This document shows, in pieces, positions 25,033 through 34,270 of a stretch of 64,000 bases of DNA. Made by a program: the position numbers and the translations under genes. Position 1 is the stretch's first letter. Each line of letters starts with the position of its first letter. The notes beneath the pieces were generated by a model. It did no database searches. It was not told the DNA's origin and was given only the letters and a program-made list of their open reading frames with translations. The stretch comes from Chitinophaga chungangae. GTDB lineage: Bacteria; Bacteroidota; Bacteroidia; Chitinophagales; Chitinophagaceae. The stretch lies in NCBI RefSeq assembly GCF_017742215.1, contig NZ_JAGHKP010000004.1, positions 744,001 to 808,000 on the forward strand, read 5' to 3'.

Positions 25033-27153
25033 ATGCAAAGTTTCAGAACCGAACTGGAAAATCCGATCGTAGAAAGGGACATCATTGAACTGGAACAAAA
25101 GATCAGGCTGTTTCGCGAAGGCAAAATGACCGATGAAAAGTTCCGCAGCCTCCGGCTCGCCCGCGGCATCTACGGCCAGCGCCAGCAAGGCGTGCAGATG
25201 GTCCGCATCAAGCTGCCTTACGGTAAAATGACCCTGGAGCAATGGAAACGTATTGCCGATATTTCAGACGAGTATTCCACCGGTAACCTCCATTTGACCA
25301 CCCGGCAAGACATCCAGCTGCATTTCGTATCGCTGGACAGAACGCCCCAGCTCTGGACACAGCTGGACCTCGACGAGCTGACCATCCGCGAAGCCTGCGG
25401 CAACACCGTGCGCAACATCACCGCGTCCGACCAGGCCGGCATCGACCCGGAAGAGCCGTTCGACATCACGCCCTACGCGGATGCCGCCTTCCGCTATTTT
25501 CTCCGCAATCCGATCTGCCAGGACATGGGCCGCAAATTCAAAATGGCCTTTTCCTCTAGCGAAAAAGATACCGCCCTCACTTTTATGCACGACATCGGCG
25601 TGATCCCCAAGATCCGCATCGTAGACGGCAAGGAAGTGCGCGGCTTTAAAGTAATGGTGGGCGGCGGCCTCGGCGCGCAGCCTTACCTCGCCAAAACCGG
25701 CTTCGAGTTCCTCGAGGCAGACCAGCTGATCCCCTACATCGAAACCGTATTGCGCGTTTTCGACCGTTACGGCGAAAGGTCCAGCCGCCACAAGGCCCGC
25801 ATGAAATTCCTGATCCAGAAGATCGGTATGGAAGAATTCGTGCGCCTCGTAAAAGAAGAGCACAAAGCCATCAAATCCAAAACCTTCGTGGTGGACCACG
25901 AAGCATGGCCGGCGCCGGTGCTGCCGGAAGACGGATTTGTCGCCCCTGCGTTCACCATCAAAGACCAGAAAGGTTTCGAAGCCTGGAAAAAGACCAACAC
26001 CTTCGAACAGAAACAAAAAGGATATTTCGGCGCTTATATCCGCGTGCCGCTGGGCGACATCAAATCGCACACCAGCCGCTGGCTGATCGAAAAACTGCGC
26101 CCCGTGATCGCAAACGATACGCGCGTGACCGTTAACCAGGGCCTGTTGCTGAAATTCATCCGCGAAGAGAACCTGCCGTACATTTTCTCCCTGCTGGAAG
26201 AAGCGGGCTTCAGCGCGCCGGGTTTCGACAGCGTGGCAGACATCACTTCCTGCCCCGGCACCGATACCTGCAACCTGGCCATTTCCAGCAGCACCGGTAT
26301 TTCCGCCGCGCTGGAAAACGTGATCCATGAAGAATTCCCCGACCTGATCTACAACAACGATATCAAGATCAAGATCAGCGGCTGTATGAACTCCTGCGGC
26401 CAGCACGGTCTTGCCCACATCGGCTTCCACGGCTCTTCCATGAAGGCCGGAGGCAAAGTGCTGCCTGCTTTGCAGGTGCTGCTCGGTGGCGGCGTATTGC
26501 GCGACGGCGAAGGCCGCGTGTCTGACAAAGTGCTGAAAGTGCCCAGCCGCCGCGGCCCGGACGTATTGCGTACCCTGCTGCACGACTACGAGACGAACGC
26601 GCAGGAAAAAGAACTGTTCAACGATTATTACGACCGTAACGGCGAAAAATATTTCTACGAACTGCTGAAGCCGTTGGCGGACCTTACAAAAGTGACAGAC
26701 AGCGACTTTATCGACTGGGGACAGGCGGAAGGTTTCAGTACGGCCATCGGCGTGGGCGAATGCGCCGGCGTCATGATCGACCTGATCGCCACGCTGCTGT
26801 TTGAAGCGGAAGAAAAACTGGACTGGTCCATGCAAAGCCTGGCGAACAACGCCTGGGCGGACAGCATCTACCAATCTTACGCCAGCCTCATCCAGACCGC
26901 GAAATGCATCTTGCTCGACGAGAACGTGAACTGCAACACGCAGCACGGCATCATGAACGATTTCGACAAACATTTCGTGGAAACCGGCAAATTCAAAATA
27001 CCCGCGGAAACCTTCCGGAGCCTGGTGCTGCAGATCAACCAGCACGAGCCTACCGAGAGCTTCGCCAAACAATATTACCAACAGGCCAAGAACTTTTTTG
27101 ACCAGGCGCAGCAATACCGTACCGAGCGGCAGACCGCGAGCGCCAACGCCTGA
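25033..27153 (+). CDS. siroheme-dependent sulfite (or nitrite) reductase with C-terminal HEPN-like domain
   Basis: 706 residues. Two ferredoxin-like half domains and two catalytic domains of the nitrite/sulfite reductase family are seen: GIYGQRQQGVQMVRIKLPYG, STGNLHLTTRQDIQLHFV and ACGNTVRNITASDQAGID. The 4Fe-4S/siroheme cysteines are Cys407 and Cys413 (SCPGTDTCNLA) and Cys451 and Cys455 (SGCMNSCGQHG). The last ~150 residues (SMQSLANNAWADSIYQSYAS onward) are a helical HEPN-like extension usual for Bacteroidota assimilatory sulfite reductases. With siroheme genes next to it and a Cys leader in front, assimilatory sulfite reduction to sulfide is the best call. ATG at 25033 follows the attenuator by about 50 bases. 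Confidence 0.88.
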   Translation: MQSFRTELENPIVERDIIELEQKIRLFREGKMTDEKFRSLRLARGIYGQRQQGVQMVRIKLPYGKMTLEQWKRIADISDEYSTGNLHLTTRQDIQLHFVSLDRTPQLWTQLDLDELTIREACGNTVRNITASDQAGIDPEEPFDITPYADAAFRYFLRNPICQDMGRKFKMAFSSSEKDTALTFMHDIGVIPKIRIVDGKEVRGFKVMVGGGLGAQPYLAKTGFEFLEADQLIPYIETVLRVFDRYGERSSRHKARMKFLIQKIGMEEFVRLVKEEHKAIKSKTFVVDHEAWPAPVLPEDGFVAPAFTIKDQKGFEAWKKTNTFEQKQKGYFGAYIRVPLGDIKSHTSRWLIEKLRPVIANDTRVTVNQGLLLKFIREENLPYIFSLLEEAGFSAPGFDSVADITSCPGTDTCNLAISSSTGISAALENVIHEEFPDLIYNNDIKIKISGCMNSCGQHGLAHIGFHGSSMKAGGKVLPALQVLLGGGVLRDGEGRVSDKVLKVPSRRGPDVLRTLLHDYETNAQEKELFNDYYDRNGEKYFYELLKPLADLTKVTDSDFIDWGQAEGFSTAIGVGECAGVMIDLIATLLFEAEEKLDWSMQSLANNAWADSIYQSYASLIQTAKCILLDENVNCNTQHGIMNDFDKHFVETGKFKIPAETFRSLVLQINQHEPTESFAKQYYQQAKNFFDQAQQYRTERQTASANA

Positions 27154-27179
27154 TAACACCAACCATAAAACGTACGATC

Positions 27180-27956
27180 ATGCAAACATTACAACCGAAA
27201 GTGACGCTGGTAGGGGCTGGCCCCGGAGACCCGGAACTGATCACCGTAAAAGGACTGAAAGCCATCCAGCAGGCCCGGGTGATCCTGTACGACGCACTGT
27301 CTAACAACGAGCTCCTCGACCATGCACCGCAGAATTGCCTGAAACGCTTCGTAGGAAAGCGCGCCGGCATGCACGTGTATACCCAGGCGGAGATCAACCG
27401 CATGATCGTGAAATATGCCCTGACCTACGGTAACGTGGTACGCCTGAAAGGCGGGGATTCTTTTGTATTCGGCCGTGGCCAGGAAGAACTGGCGGCTGCG
27501 CAGCAGTACGGCATCGAAACGGAAGTGATCCCCGGTATCAGCAGCGCGATCTCCGTTCCCGGGGTCAATAAAATACCCGTTACCGCAAGGAACGTAAGCG
27601 AAGGGTTTTGGGTGATCACCGGCACCACGCAGGACGGCCGGCTGGGCCGCGACCTCGAATATGCCATCCAGGCGGATACCACCGTGGTTATTCTCATGGG
27701 GATGAGTAAATTGCAGGAAATCGCGGAGATTTACGCCCGGCTCGGCAAAGGCCAGGTGCCCGCCGCCATCATCCAGAACGGTACGCTGCCCACGCAGAAG
27801 ATCGGTGTGGGCGTAGCGCAGGACCTTCCGGCCTTCGCACAGCAGCAGGGACTGAGAAACCCCGCGATCATCGTGATCGGCGAGGTGGTGCGGTTCCACG
27901 AAGCTTTCCAGGAACTGCAGACCAAACTGGCCGATAATTATAAATTAGCCGTTTGA
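27180..27956 (+). CDS. cobA: uroporphyrinogen-III C-methyltransferase
   Basis: 258 residues. TP_methylase motifs: VGAGPGDPELITVKGLKAIQ (residues ~11-30), the SAM-binding VVRLKGGDSFVFGRGQEEL, and VIPGISSAISVPG. It makes precorrin-2 from uroporphyrinogen III, the first committed step to siroheme, the cofactor of the upstream sulfite reductase. It lies 26 bases after that gene and 3 bases before the dehydrogenase/chelatase gene. It is a stand-alone SUMT rather than a CysG fusion. Confidence 0.94.
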   Translation: MQTLQPKVTLVGAGPGDPELITVKGLKAIQQARVILYDALSNNELLDHAPQNCLKRFVGKRAGMHVYTQAEINRMIVKYALTYGNVVRLKGGDSFVFGRGQEELAAAQQYGIETEVIPGISSAISVPGVNKIPVTARNVSEGFWVITGTTQDGRLGRDLEYAIQADTTVVILMGMSKLQEIAEIYARLGKGQVPAAIIQNGTLPTQKIGVGVAQDLPAFAQQQGLRNPAIIVIGEVVRFHEAFQELQTKLADNYKLAV

Positions 27957-27959
27957 TCC

Positions 27960-28541
27960 ATGGAGCAAAATCATCTCTTTCCCGTTTTTTTTAAGCTCGA
28001 CCAGCTGCAGGTGCTGGTAGTAGGCGGAGGCAACGTTGGCTGCGAAAAAGTATCGGCCATCCTGCAAAACTGTCCTGCCGCCCGCGTAACCGTGGTAGCC
28101 ACCTGGTTTGCGCCCGAAATGGCGCAGATCACGGAAGGGTACAGCAATGTAACGCTGGTGCAAAAGGAGTTTTCCTGCGGCGACCTTTTCGGGAAAGACC
28201 TGGTGATTGCCGCTACGGCAGACAAAGCGCTGAACGGCTGCATCTGGGAAAAGGCCAAAGCCTCCAGGGTGCTCATCAATGTGGCGGACACGCCGTCTCT
28301 CTGCGACTTTTACCTCGGCTCCGTGGTGCAGAAAGGCAACCTGAAGATCGCCATCAGCACCAACGGCAAATCGCCCACTATCGCTAAAAGGCTGCGCGAA
28401 GTACTGACGGACGCGATCCCGGAACAGCTGGAAAACGTGCTGCATAACCTGCAGTCTATCCGCGACCGGCTGAAAGGCGATTTTGCGGACAAGGTGAAAA
28501 AGCTGAACGAGATCACCAGCGTGCTGGTAAGTAAAGAATAA
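27960..28541 (+). CDS. precorrin-2 dehydrogenase / sirohydrochlorin ferrochelatase domain protein (Met8/CysG-N like)
   Basis: 193 residues. Rossmann motif VLVVGGGNVGCEKV at residues ~19-32; the family phrase LVIAATADKALN and VLINVADTPSLCDFYLGSVV follow, then NLKIAISTNGKSPTIAKRLR. This is the N-terminal half of CysG as a free protein; it oxidises precorrin-2 with NAD+ and, in Met8-type enzymes, inserts iron to give siroheme. It is the last gene of the three-gene operon, with a terminator 23 bases after its stop. Confidence 0.9.
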   Translation: MEQNHLFPVFFKLDQLQVLVVGGGNVGCEKVSAILQNCPAARVTVVATWFAPEMAQITEGYSNVTLVQKEFSCGDLFGKDLVIAATADKALNGCIWEKAKASRVLINVADTPSLCDFYLGSVVQKGNLKIAISTNGKSPTIAKRLREVLTDAIPEQLENVLHNLQSIRDRLKGDFADKVKKLNEITSVLVSKE

Positions 28542-28564
28542 ACAAGATAGATCGATTCATACAG

Positions 28565-28605
28565 GCGGCCGCCCCGAAGGCTTTCGGGACGGCCGCTTTT
28601 CTTTT
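28565..28605 (+). terminator. terminator of the sulfite reductase/siroheme operon
   Basis: Long GC stem GCGGCCG-CCCCGAA / TTCGGGA-CGGCCGC followed by TTTTCTTTT, just after the stop at 28541. Confidence 0.9.
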
Positions 28606-28612
28606 GCACCCG

Positions 28613-28647
28613 GTGGAAAAAAAGCCGTCTCTGCGGGAGACGGCTTT
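28613..28647 (-). terminator. terminator of the acyl-CoA thioesterase gene
   Basis: Minus-strand stem AAAGCCGTCT/AGACGGCTTT with a 7-nt loop, followed on that strand by a T-run (bases 28620 down to about 28617). It lies 20 bases past the thioesterase stop, back-to-back with the operon terminator of the other strand. Confidence 0.8.
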
Positions 28648-28666
28648 CCGGTAATTTCTTCGCTGG

Positions 28667-29206
28667 TTATTGTTGCTCGTAGAACAATGCTTTGAGCTCG
28701 CCTGCATCGGCGGGCTTCATTTTTCCCCCGAGTATCAGCCTCAGCTGGCGGCGGCGCAATGCGCCTTCGAACAGTTTCTTTTCTTCTTCCGATTCCGCTA
28801 CAACGGGCGGCACGGGGCGCGATTTGCCGTTGGGGTCCAGCGCCACGAAGGTCATAAACGCTTCGTTGGATTTGTAACGGTATTGCAGCACCGGGTCTTC
28901 CCCCCAAACCTTCATATGCACTTCGATGGAAGTATTGAAAGCGCGGGTAACGATGGCTTCTATATGCACCACATTGCCCAGTTTGATGGGATTTTCGAAG
29001 GAGATGTTATCTACCGAAGCGGTAACCACCGGCGCGGCGCAGTGTTTCATACAGGCCAGCGCGGCGGCAATGTCCATCCAGTACATCAGGCGGCCGCCCA
29101 TCAGGTTGCCGAAAGTGTTGGTGTCGTTGGGAAGCACCAGCTCCGTCATTTGTACCAGGGAATCGTGTGCCTTTTTTGGCGTTAAGGTCATATTACTATA
29201 ATTCAT
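28667..29206 (-). CDS. hotdog-fold acyl-CoA thioesterase
   Basis: 179 residues from ATG at 29206 (MNYSNMTLTPKKAHDSLVQM). Family motifs: MTELVLPNDTNTFGNLMGGR, LMYWMDIAAALACMKHC, VDNISFENPIKLGNVVHIEA and EAFMTFVALDPNGKSRPVPP. These belong to the YciA/BFIT-type hotdog thioesterases that hydrolyse acyl-CoAs in the cytoplasm. An ATG at 29263, 26 bases from the predicted transcript start, would add 19 basic residues and cannot be excluded. The gene is monocistronic. Confidence 0.9.
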   Translation of the reverse strand: MNYSNMTLTPKKAHDSLVQMTELVLPNDTNTFGNLMGGRLMYWMDIAAALACMKHCAAPVVTASVDNISFENPIKLGNVVHIEAIVTRAFNTSIEVHMKVWGEDPVLQYRYKSNEAFMTFVALDPNGKSRPVPPVVAESEEEKKLFEGALRRRQLRLILGGKMKPADAGELKALFYEQQ

Positions 29207-29295
29207 CCGGTTAATAATCGACCTTTTCATGGCCGGGTGAAGCTTCGCCGCGATTTTCCGCATAACGAAAATTTCTTATGCTTAGCTTCAGGACG

Positions 29296-29303
29296 CAAAA
29301 TTA
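29296..29303 (-). promoter_or_regulatory. -7 box of the thioesterase gene
   Basis: Minus-strand TAATTTTG followed by C, matching TAnnTTTG, about 90 bases upstream of the preferred ATG. The rest of the gap to the pyrG promoter (29304-29439) holds nothing recognisable. Confidence 0.5.
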
Positions 29304-29439
29304 CGGGAATGCCGGGATAATTCCCGGAAGGAGGGAAGCGCCGGTAAAAGTACAACGGGGGATTTTTTCGTTAATTTTTTGAAAGTCGCTGTGGTGTTGG
29401 GTTTGCGGCGATTCTGAAGAACGTGTGGGGAAATTGAAC

Positions 29440-29469
29440 TTGGGTGCGAGGCAAATTTGTGTATCTTTG
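29440..29469 (+). promoter_or_regulatory. promoter of pyrG
   Basis: TTG (29440-29442), 19 bases, TATCTTTG (29462-29469) followed by C. It leaves a 5' leader of about 90 bases before the pyrG ATG. Confidence 0.75.
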
Positions 29470-29568
29470 CATGACCTTACGGAAGTAAATTACTTGACAG
29501 GATACACCAAATAGTCCCGGCAGCACTTCCTCTTTGGTCAAGTAAAAATTTCAGGAACTTAGTTTTTT

Positions 29569-31224
29569 ATGGCAAAATATATCTTCGTTACGGGAGGTGT
29601 TACTTCCTCATTGGGTAAAGGAATTATCGCAGCGTCCCTCGCTAAACTATTGCAGGCGCGCGGCTTTAAAGTGACAATTCAAAAATTTGATCCATATATC
29701 AATGTGGACCCGGGTACATTGAACCCTTATGAGCATGGGGAATGTTATGTAACCGAAGATGGCGCCGAAACCGACCTGGACCTTGGCCACTACGAGCGTT
29801 TCCTGAATACGCCCACTTCACAGGCCAACAACGTGACCACCGGCCGCATTTACCAGACCGTTATCAATAAAGAGCGCGAAGGCGCTTACCTCGGTAAAAC
29901 GGTGCAGGTGATCCCTCATATTACCGATGAGATCAAAAGACGCATCCTGCTGCTGGGTAAAGACAGCAAATACGACATCGTGATCACCGAGCTGGGCGGC
30001 ACCGTGGGTGACATCGAATCGCTGCCCTACATCGAGGCCGTACGCCAGCTGCAATGGGAGCTGGGCGAAGAAGATTGCCTGGTGGTGCATCTCACCCTCA
30101 TTCCTTACCTGCGCGCCGCGAAGGAGCTGAAAACCAAGCCCACGCAGCACTCCGTAAGGTTGCTCAGCGAAAACGGCGTACATCCTGACATCATCGTCTG
30201 CCGTACCGAAGAGCCCATGTACCGCGAACTGAAAAAGAAGATCGCGCTGTTTTGCAACGTACAGGTAGACGCGGTGATCGAAGCGAACGACGTAGGCACC
30301 ATCTACGAAGTGCCGCTGGAAATGATGCGCGAGAAACTGGACGTGATCTGTCTCAAAAAAATGAACCTGCCGGTGGAAAAAGAACCGGAACTGGTGAAAT
30401 GGCGCGAATTCCTCGACAAACTGAAATATCCCAAGTCTAAAGTGACCATCGGCCTCATCGGTAAATACGTAGAGCTGCAGGACGCTTATAAATCCATCCT
30501 GGAATCGTTCATCCACGCGGGTGCGGTGAACGAATGCAAGGTGATCGTTCAAAATATTCACTCTGAACATATTACGCCCGAAAACGTTTGCGAGAAACTG
30601 AAAAACCTCGACGGTCTTTTAGTTGCTCCCGGCTTCGGCCACCGCGGCATCGAAGGCAAGATCACGGCCATCCAGTATGCGCGGGAGAACAGCCTGCCTT
30701 TCTTCGGCATTTGTCTCGGAATGCAGATGGCGGTGGTGGAATATGCCCGCAACGTGCTGGGCCTGCGCGAAGCGCATTCCACCGAAATGAATCCGGAAAC
30801 CCCTTACCCGGTGATCAACCTCATGGAAGAGCAGAAAAAGATCACCAAAATGGGCGGCACCATGCGCCTCGGCTCCTATGCCTGCGACCTGAAGCCCGGT
30901 TCCCAGGCGTCTGCCATCTACGGCGGCACAACGGCCATCACCGAACGCCACAGGCACCGCTACGAGTTCAACAACGACTTCCTGGAACAGCTGGAGCAAT
31001 CCGGTATGGTGGCTTCCGGTAAAAACCCGGAAACCGGCCTCGTGGAAATGATCGAACTGCCCGGCCATCCCTTCTTTGTAGGCGGCCAGTTCCACCCCGA
31101 GCTGAAAAGCACGGTGGAAAGCCCGGCCCCTCTCTTCGTGAGCTTCATTGAAGCCGCCAAGAACTTTGCCGAGACCAAAAACGGCAAGGCTAAACAGGCC
31201 GAAGAGAAAGTAATACATGAATAA
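29569..31224 (+). CDS. pyrG: CTP synthase
   Basis: 551 residues. N-terminal amidoligase domain with IFVTGGVTSSLGKGI and KFDPYINVDPGTLNPYEHGE. C-terminal class I glutamine amidotransferase with nucleophile Cys382 in FFGICLGMQMAVVEYARNVL and the terminal GGQFHPELKS His/Glu pair. It converts UTP to CTP with glutamine nitrogen. Length is normal. The final ~20 residues are Lys/Glu-rich. cmk, another pyrimidine gene, is elsewhere in the window and not linked. Confidence 0.97.
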   Translation: MAKYIFVTGGVTSSLGKGIIAASLAKLLQARGFKVTIQKFDPYINVDPGTLNPYEHGECYVTEDGAETDLDLGHYERFLNTPTSQANNVTTGRIYQTVINKEREGAYLGKTVQVIPHITDEIKRRILLLGKDSKYDIVITELGGTVGDIESLPYIEAVRQLQWELGEEDCLVVHLTLIPYLRAAKELKTKPTQHSVRLLSENGVHPDIIVCRTEEPMYRELKKKIALFCNVQVDAVIEANDVGTIYEVPLEMMREKLDVICLKKMNLPVEKEPELVKWREFLDKLKYPKSKVTIGLIGKYVELQDAYKSILESFIHAGAVNECKVIVQNIHSEHITPENVCEKLKNLDGLLVAPGFGHRGIEGKITAIQYARENSLPFFGICLGMQMAVVEYARNVLGLREAHSTEMNPETPYPVINLMEEQKKITKMGGTMRLGSYACDLKPGSQASAIYGGTTAITERHRHRYEFNNDFLEQLEQSGMVASGKNPETGLVEMIELPGHPFFVGGQFHPELKSTVESPAPLFVSFIEAAKNFAETKNGKAKQAEEKVIHE

Positions 31225-31312
31225 AATAATTATCATTTGATGCGCGGTTGCCGCCGGGGGAGATTTAACAGTTTCCTTTGGCAGAAATCGCGCATCATTA
31301 TGCCGTAAATAT

Positions 31313-31320
31313 TACCTTTG
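31313..31320 (+). promoter_or_regulatory. -7 box of yidC
   Basis: TACCTTTG followed by C, 23 bases before the ATG at 31344. No -33 element at the usual spacing. Confidence 0.6.
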
Positions 31321-31343
31321 CTCCTTAAATTTTAATTTTCGAC

Positions 31344-33188
31344 ATGGATAGAAATTCGGTCATCGGTTTTGTGTTATTAGGCGCTTTACTGATCGGGTAT
31401 ATTTTCTGGAATCAGCAAAGCACTGAAAAAGCAAGACTGGAGAAAGCCCGTCAGGATTCCATAGCCAACCTGAACAAACCTAAGGACCAGCAGGCCAAAC
31501 CCGTTGCCACCCTGCCAGACAGCACTGGCGCAACGCCCGGCGATTCCGCACGTTTCAGCGCTGAATACGGCCCCTTCGCCGCCGGAGCCACCGGCACCGA
31601 AGCTACCGCCATCCTGGAAAACAAACTCGTAAAGATCACTTTCAGCAACAAAGGCGGCGAGCCTTCGCTGATCCAGCTCAACGAGTTCAAATCTTCCGAC
31701 GGTAAACCGCTCTTCCTGCAGCAGGGCTCCTTCAACCGCACCGGCCTGAAGATCCCCCTGCCCAATAACCAGACGCTCAATACTTCCGACGTATATTTCA
31801 CGCCCGGCCAGGTGGAAAAACACCCTGACGGCAGCCAGAGCATCAGCTACCGCCTCAACGCAGGCGCCAACCAGTACATCGAGTACCGGTATATGCTGAA
31901 AAATGACAGCTACCTCGTGGATTATACCATCAACCTGGTGAACATGCAGAACGTGCTGCCCAAAGGCAACCTCTCCCTGCAATGGAACAGCCAGGCCAAC
32001 CTGCAGGAGCACGACATGAAACAGGAGCGCCTCAACAACCAGGTGCATTACCGTTTCGAAGACAAAGAGCATGATTATTTCACCCTGCAGAACAAAAGCG
32101 AACAGAAACTGAGCCAGCCCATCGAATGGATCAGCTTCAAGCAGCAGTTCTTCAACATCACGCTGATCGCCAAAAAAGATAAGTTCGTTTCCGCCGAGGT
32201 TCATTCCAAAGTGCCGGAAAGCGCTAATATCGTAGGCCAGCAGATGACCACCCTCGCCATTCCCTACAACGGTGCGGCCACTTACAGCTTCCCCGTGGAA
32301 GTATATTACGGGCCCAACAAGTACAAGACGCTGAAAGCTATGGACCTTGATCTGCAAAAGATCATCCCCCTCGGCTCCGGCATCTTCGCTTTCGTGAAAT
32401 ACGTGAACATCTGGATCATCATCCCCGTGTTCGACTTCCTTAGCGGCATGACCACCAACTACGGCCTGATCATCCTGCTGCTTACCATTTTCATCCGCCT
32501 CATTATCGCTCCGTTCACTTACCAGAGTTATGTATCGTCTGCCAAGATGAAAGTGCTGAAACCCGAGCTGGACGAGCTGCGCGCGAAGTATAAAGACGAT
32601 CAGCAGGCATTCGGCATGGAACAGATGAAACTTTTCCGCAGCGCAGGCGTGAACCCGCTCGGCGGCTGTTTGCCCGCACTGCTGCAATTGCCCATCCTCG
32701 TGGCGATGTATTCTTTCTTCCCGTCTTCCATCGAGTTGCGGCAGGAAAGTTTCCTGTGGGCGAATGACCTTTCCACCTACGATTCCATCTACAACTTCGG
32801 TTTCACCATCCCGCTCTACGGCGATCACATCAGTTTGTTCACCATCCTGATGACCATCACCAGTCTCATTCTTGCGTTCTACAACCGCGGCATGACGGAC
32901 CAGAGCAACCCGGTCATGAAATACATGCCCTACGTGTTCCCCGTAATGCTGCTTGGCATCTTCAACAGCATGGCTGCGGCGCTCACGTATTATTATTTCC
33001 TGAGCAACGTGATCAGTATCGCGCTGCAATGGGTGATCCAGACGTTCATCATCAACCACGACAAGATCCACGCGAAGATCCAGGCGAACAAAGCCAAGCC
33101 GGTCACGAAAAGCAAATGGGCCGAGAAGCTGGAAGAGATGCAAAAACGCCAGCAGGACGCACAAAAACAACAATCCAAAAAGAAATAA
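31344..33188 (+). CDS. yidC: membrane protein insertase YidC
   Basis: 614 residues. N-terminal anchor (VIGFVLLGALLIGYIFW), a long periplasmic beta domain (~50-340), then the insertase core with five helices: FLSGMTTNYGLIILLLTIFI, the hydrophilic-groove helix RLIIAPFTYQSYVSSAKMKV, NPLGGCLPALLQLPILVAMY and the last pair near 520-580. The Lys/Gln-rich tail (MQKRQQDAQKQQSKKK) is a usual ribosome-contact region. It inserts and folds inner-membrane proteins with or without SecYEG. It stands alone, ended by a terminator. Confidence 0.97.
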   Translation: MDRNSVIGFVLLGALLIGYIFWNQQSTEKARLEKARQDSIANLNKPKDQQAKPVATLPDSTGATPGDSARFSAEYGPFAAGATGTEATAILENKLVKITFSNKGGEPSLIQLNEFKSSDGKPLFLQQGSFNRTGLKIPLPNNQTLNTSDVYFTPGQVEKHPDGSQSISYRLNAGANQYIEYRYMLKNDSYLVDYTINLVNMQNVLPKGNLSLQWNSQANLQEHDMKQERLNNQVHYRFEDKEHDYFTLQNKSEQKLSQPIEWISFKQQFFNITLIAKKDKFVSAEVHSKVPESANIVGQQMTTLAIPYNGAATYSFPVEVYYGPNKYKTLKAMDLDLQKIIPLGSGIFAFVKYVNIWIIIPVFDFLSGMTTNYGLIILLLTIFIRLIIAPFTYQSYVSSAKMKVLKPELDELRAKYKDDQQAFGMEQMKLFRSAGVNPLGGCLPALLQLPILVAMYSFFPSSIELRQESFLWANDLSTYDSIYNFGFTIPLYGDHISLFTILMTITSLILAFYNRGMTDQSNPVMKYMPYVFPVMLLGIFNSMAAALTYYYFLSNVISIALQWVIQTFIINHDKIHAKIQANKAKPVTKSKWAEKLEEMQKRQQDAQKQQSKKK

Positions 33189-33200
33189 GAATATCCTACG

Positions 33201-33234
33201 GAAGGCTCCACACCAGGAGCCTTCTTATTTTTAA
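33201..33234 (+). terminator. terminator of yidC
   Basis: Stem GAAGGCTCC/GGAGCCTTC with a 6-nt loop followed by TTATTTTTAA; it ends just before the M28 gene start at 33241. Confidence 0.85.
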
Positions 33235-33240
33235 CAAACT

Positions 33241-34164
33241 ATGAGAGTTATATTACTGGCAGGGCTTTTACTGGCGGGCGTCGCAGCCTCCGCGCAGGAA
33301 TACAGGCCTTCTCCCGAAAGGATCACGAAGGTGATCGGTTATTTGTCTGCCGACAAACTGAAAGGCCGCGGAACGGAAGAAAAAGGCGGAAAAAAGGCCA
33401 GCGAATATGTGATGAAGCAATTCCGCAAACTCGGCCTCGAACCGGGCAACCACGAAAACTGGTACCAGGATTTTACGTTCACCCGCGGCAAACACGCCAA
33501 CCTGCGCAGCCGCAACGTGATCGGTTATCTTGATAACGGCGCCGCATATACGATCATTATAGGCGCGCATTACGATCATCTCGGCACTGCCCGCCTGTTC
33601 GACGGCCGTTATCCTGTTGGCCAGGTACACAACGGCGCGGACGATAATGCTTCCGGCATCGCCGGCCTGCTGGAGCTGGCGCGTTATTATACCGCCAACG
33701 GCGAAAAAGAGCCTTTTAATTTTATGTTCATCGCTTTCGGCGGTGAAGAGCTGGGCCTGCAAGGCTCGAAATACTACACGAAAAACCCGGTAGATTCGCT
33801 CAGCAACGTACATTTTATGCTGAACATGGATATGATCGGCCGTTACAATCCCGAACGCGGCGTTGGCATCGGCGGTTACGGTTCAGCGGAGGAATGGCCG
33901 GAGATCTTCAAAGGCGTGCAATACGAAGGCGTGAAATTCTTTACGGATGCGGCAGGCAAAGGCGGCTCCGACCATCACAGTTTTTACGTGGCGGGCGTGC
34001 CCGTGCTGTTCCTGCACACCGGCGGCCACGACGATTATCACAAACCCACGGACGATGCGCCGAAAGTAAAGGCGAAGGAAGAAATGGGCATTCTCGAGAT
34101 CGCAATACAATTGATCAATAACGCGATGAAGGTGGACAAGTTGGAGTATAAGGAGGTGAAATGA
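33241..34164 (+). CDS. exported M28-family zinc metallopeptidase
   Basis: 307 residues with a signal peptide (LLLAGVAASAQ, cleavage near 18). The five metal ligands of the M28 fold are visible: His in GAHYDHLG, Asp in VHNGADDNASG, Glu pair in AFGGEELGLQGS, Asp in LNMDMIGRYN, and His in HTGGHDDYHKPTDD. It is most like the aminopeptidase Y/Ap1 group: di-zinc exopeptidases acting in the periplasm or outside. The mRNA start must lie between the yidC terminator and the ATG, or transcription reads through. Confidence 0.9.
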   Translation: MRVILLAGLLLAGVAASAQEYRPSPERITKVIGYLSADKLKGRGTEEKGGKKASEYVMKQFRKLGLEPGNHENWYQDFTFTRGKHANLRSRNVIGYLDNGAAYTIIIGAHYDHLGTARLFDGRYPVGQVHNGADDNASGIAGLLELARYYTANGEKEPFNFMFIAFGGEELGLQGSKYYTKNPVDSLSNVHFMLNMDMIGRYNPERGVGIGGYGSAEEWPEIFKGVQYEGVKFFTDAAGKGGSDHHSFYVAGVPVLFLHTGGHDDYHKPTDDAPKVKAKEEMGILEIAIQLINNAMKVDKLEYKEVK

Positions 34165-34270
34165 TAAATTGCTGTTTTGAAACGGCAGAATTTCGGTTTT
34201 TTGCTTTAATGAATGAGCAAATACCGCTCTGGTTATTTGGTTTTTAAAAATCTCCCTCGGGCTAAAATTT

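Noticed and set aside
25264..27162. 632-residue minus-strand frame across the sulfite reductase
   Set aside because: Shadow frame; low-complexity His/Val/Phe-rich translation with no motif.
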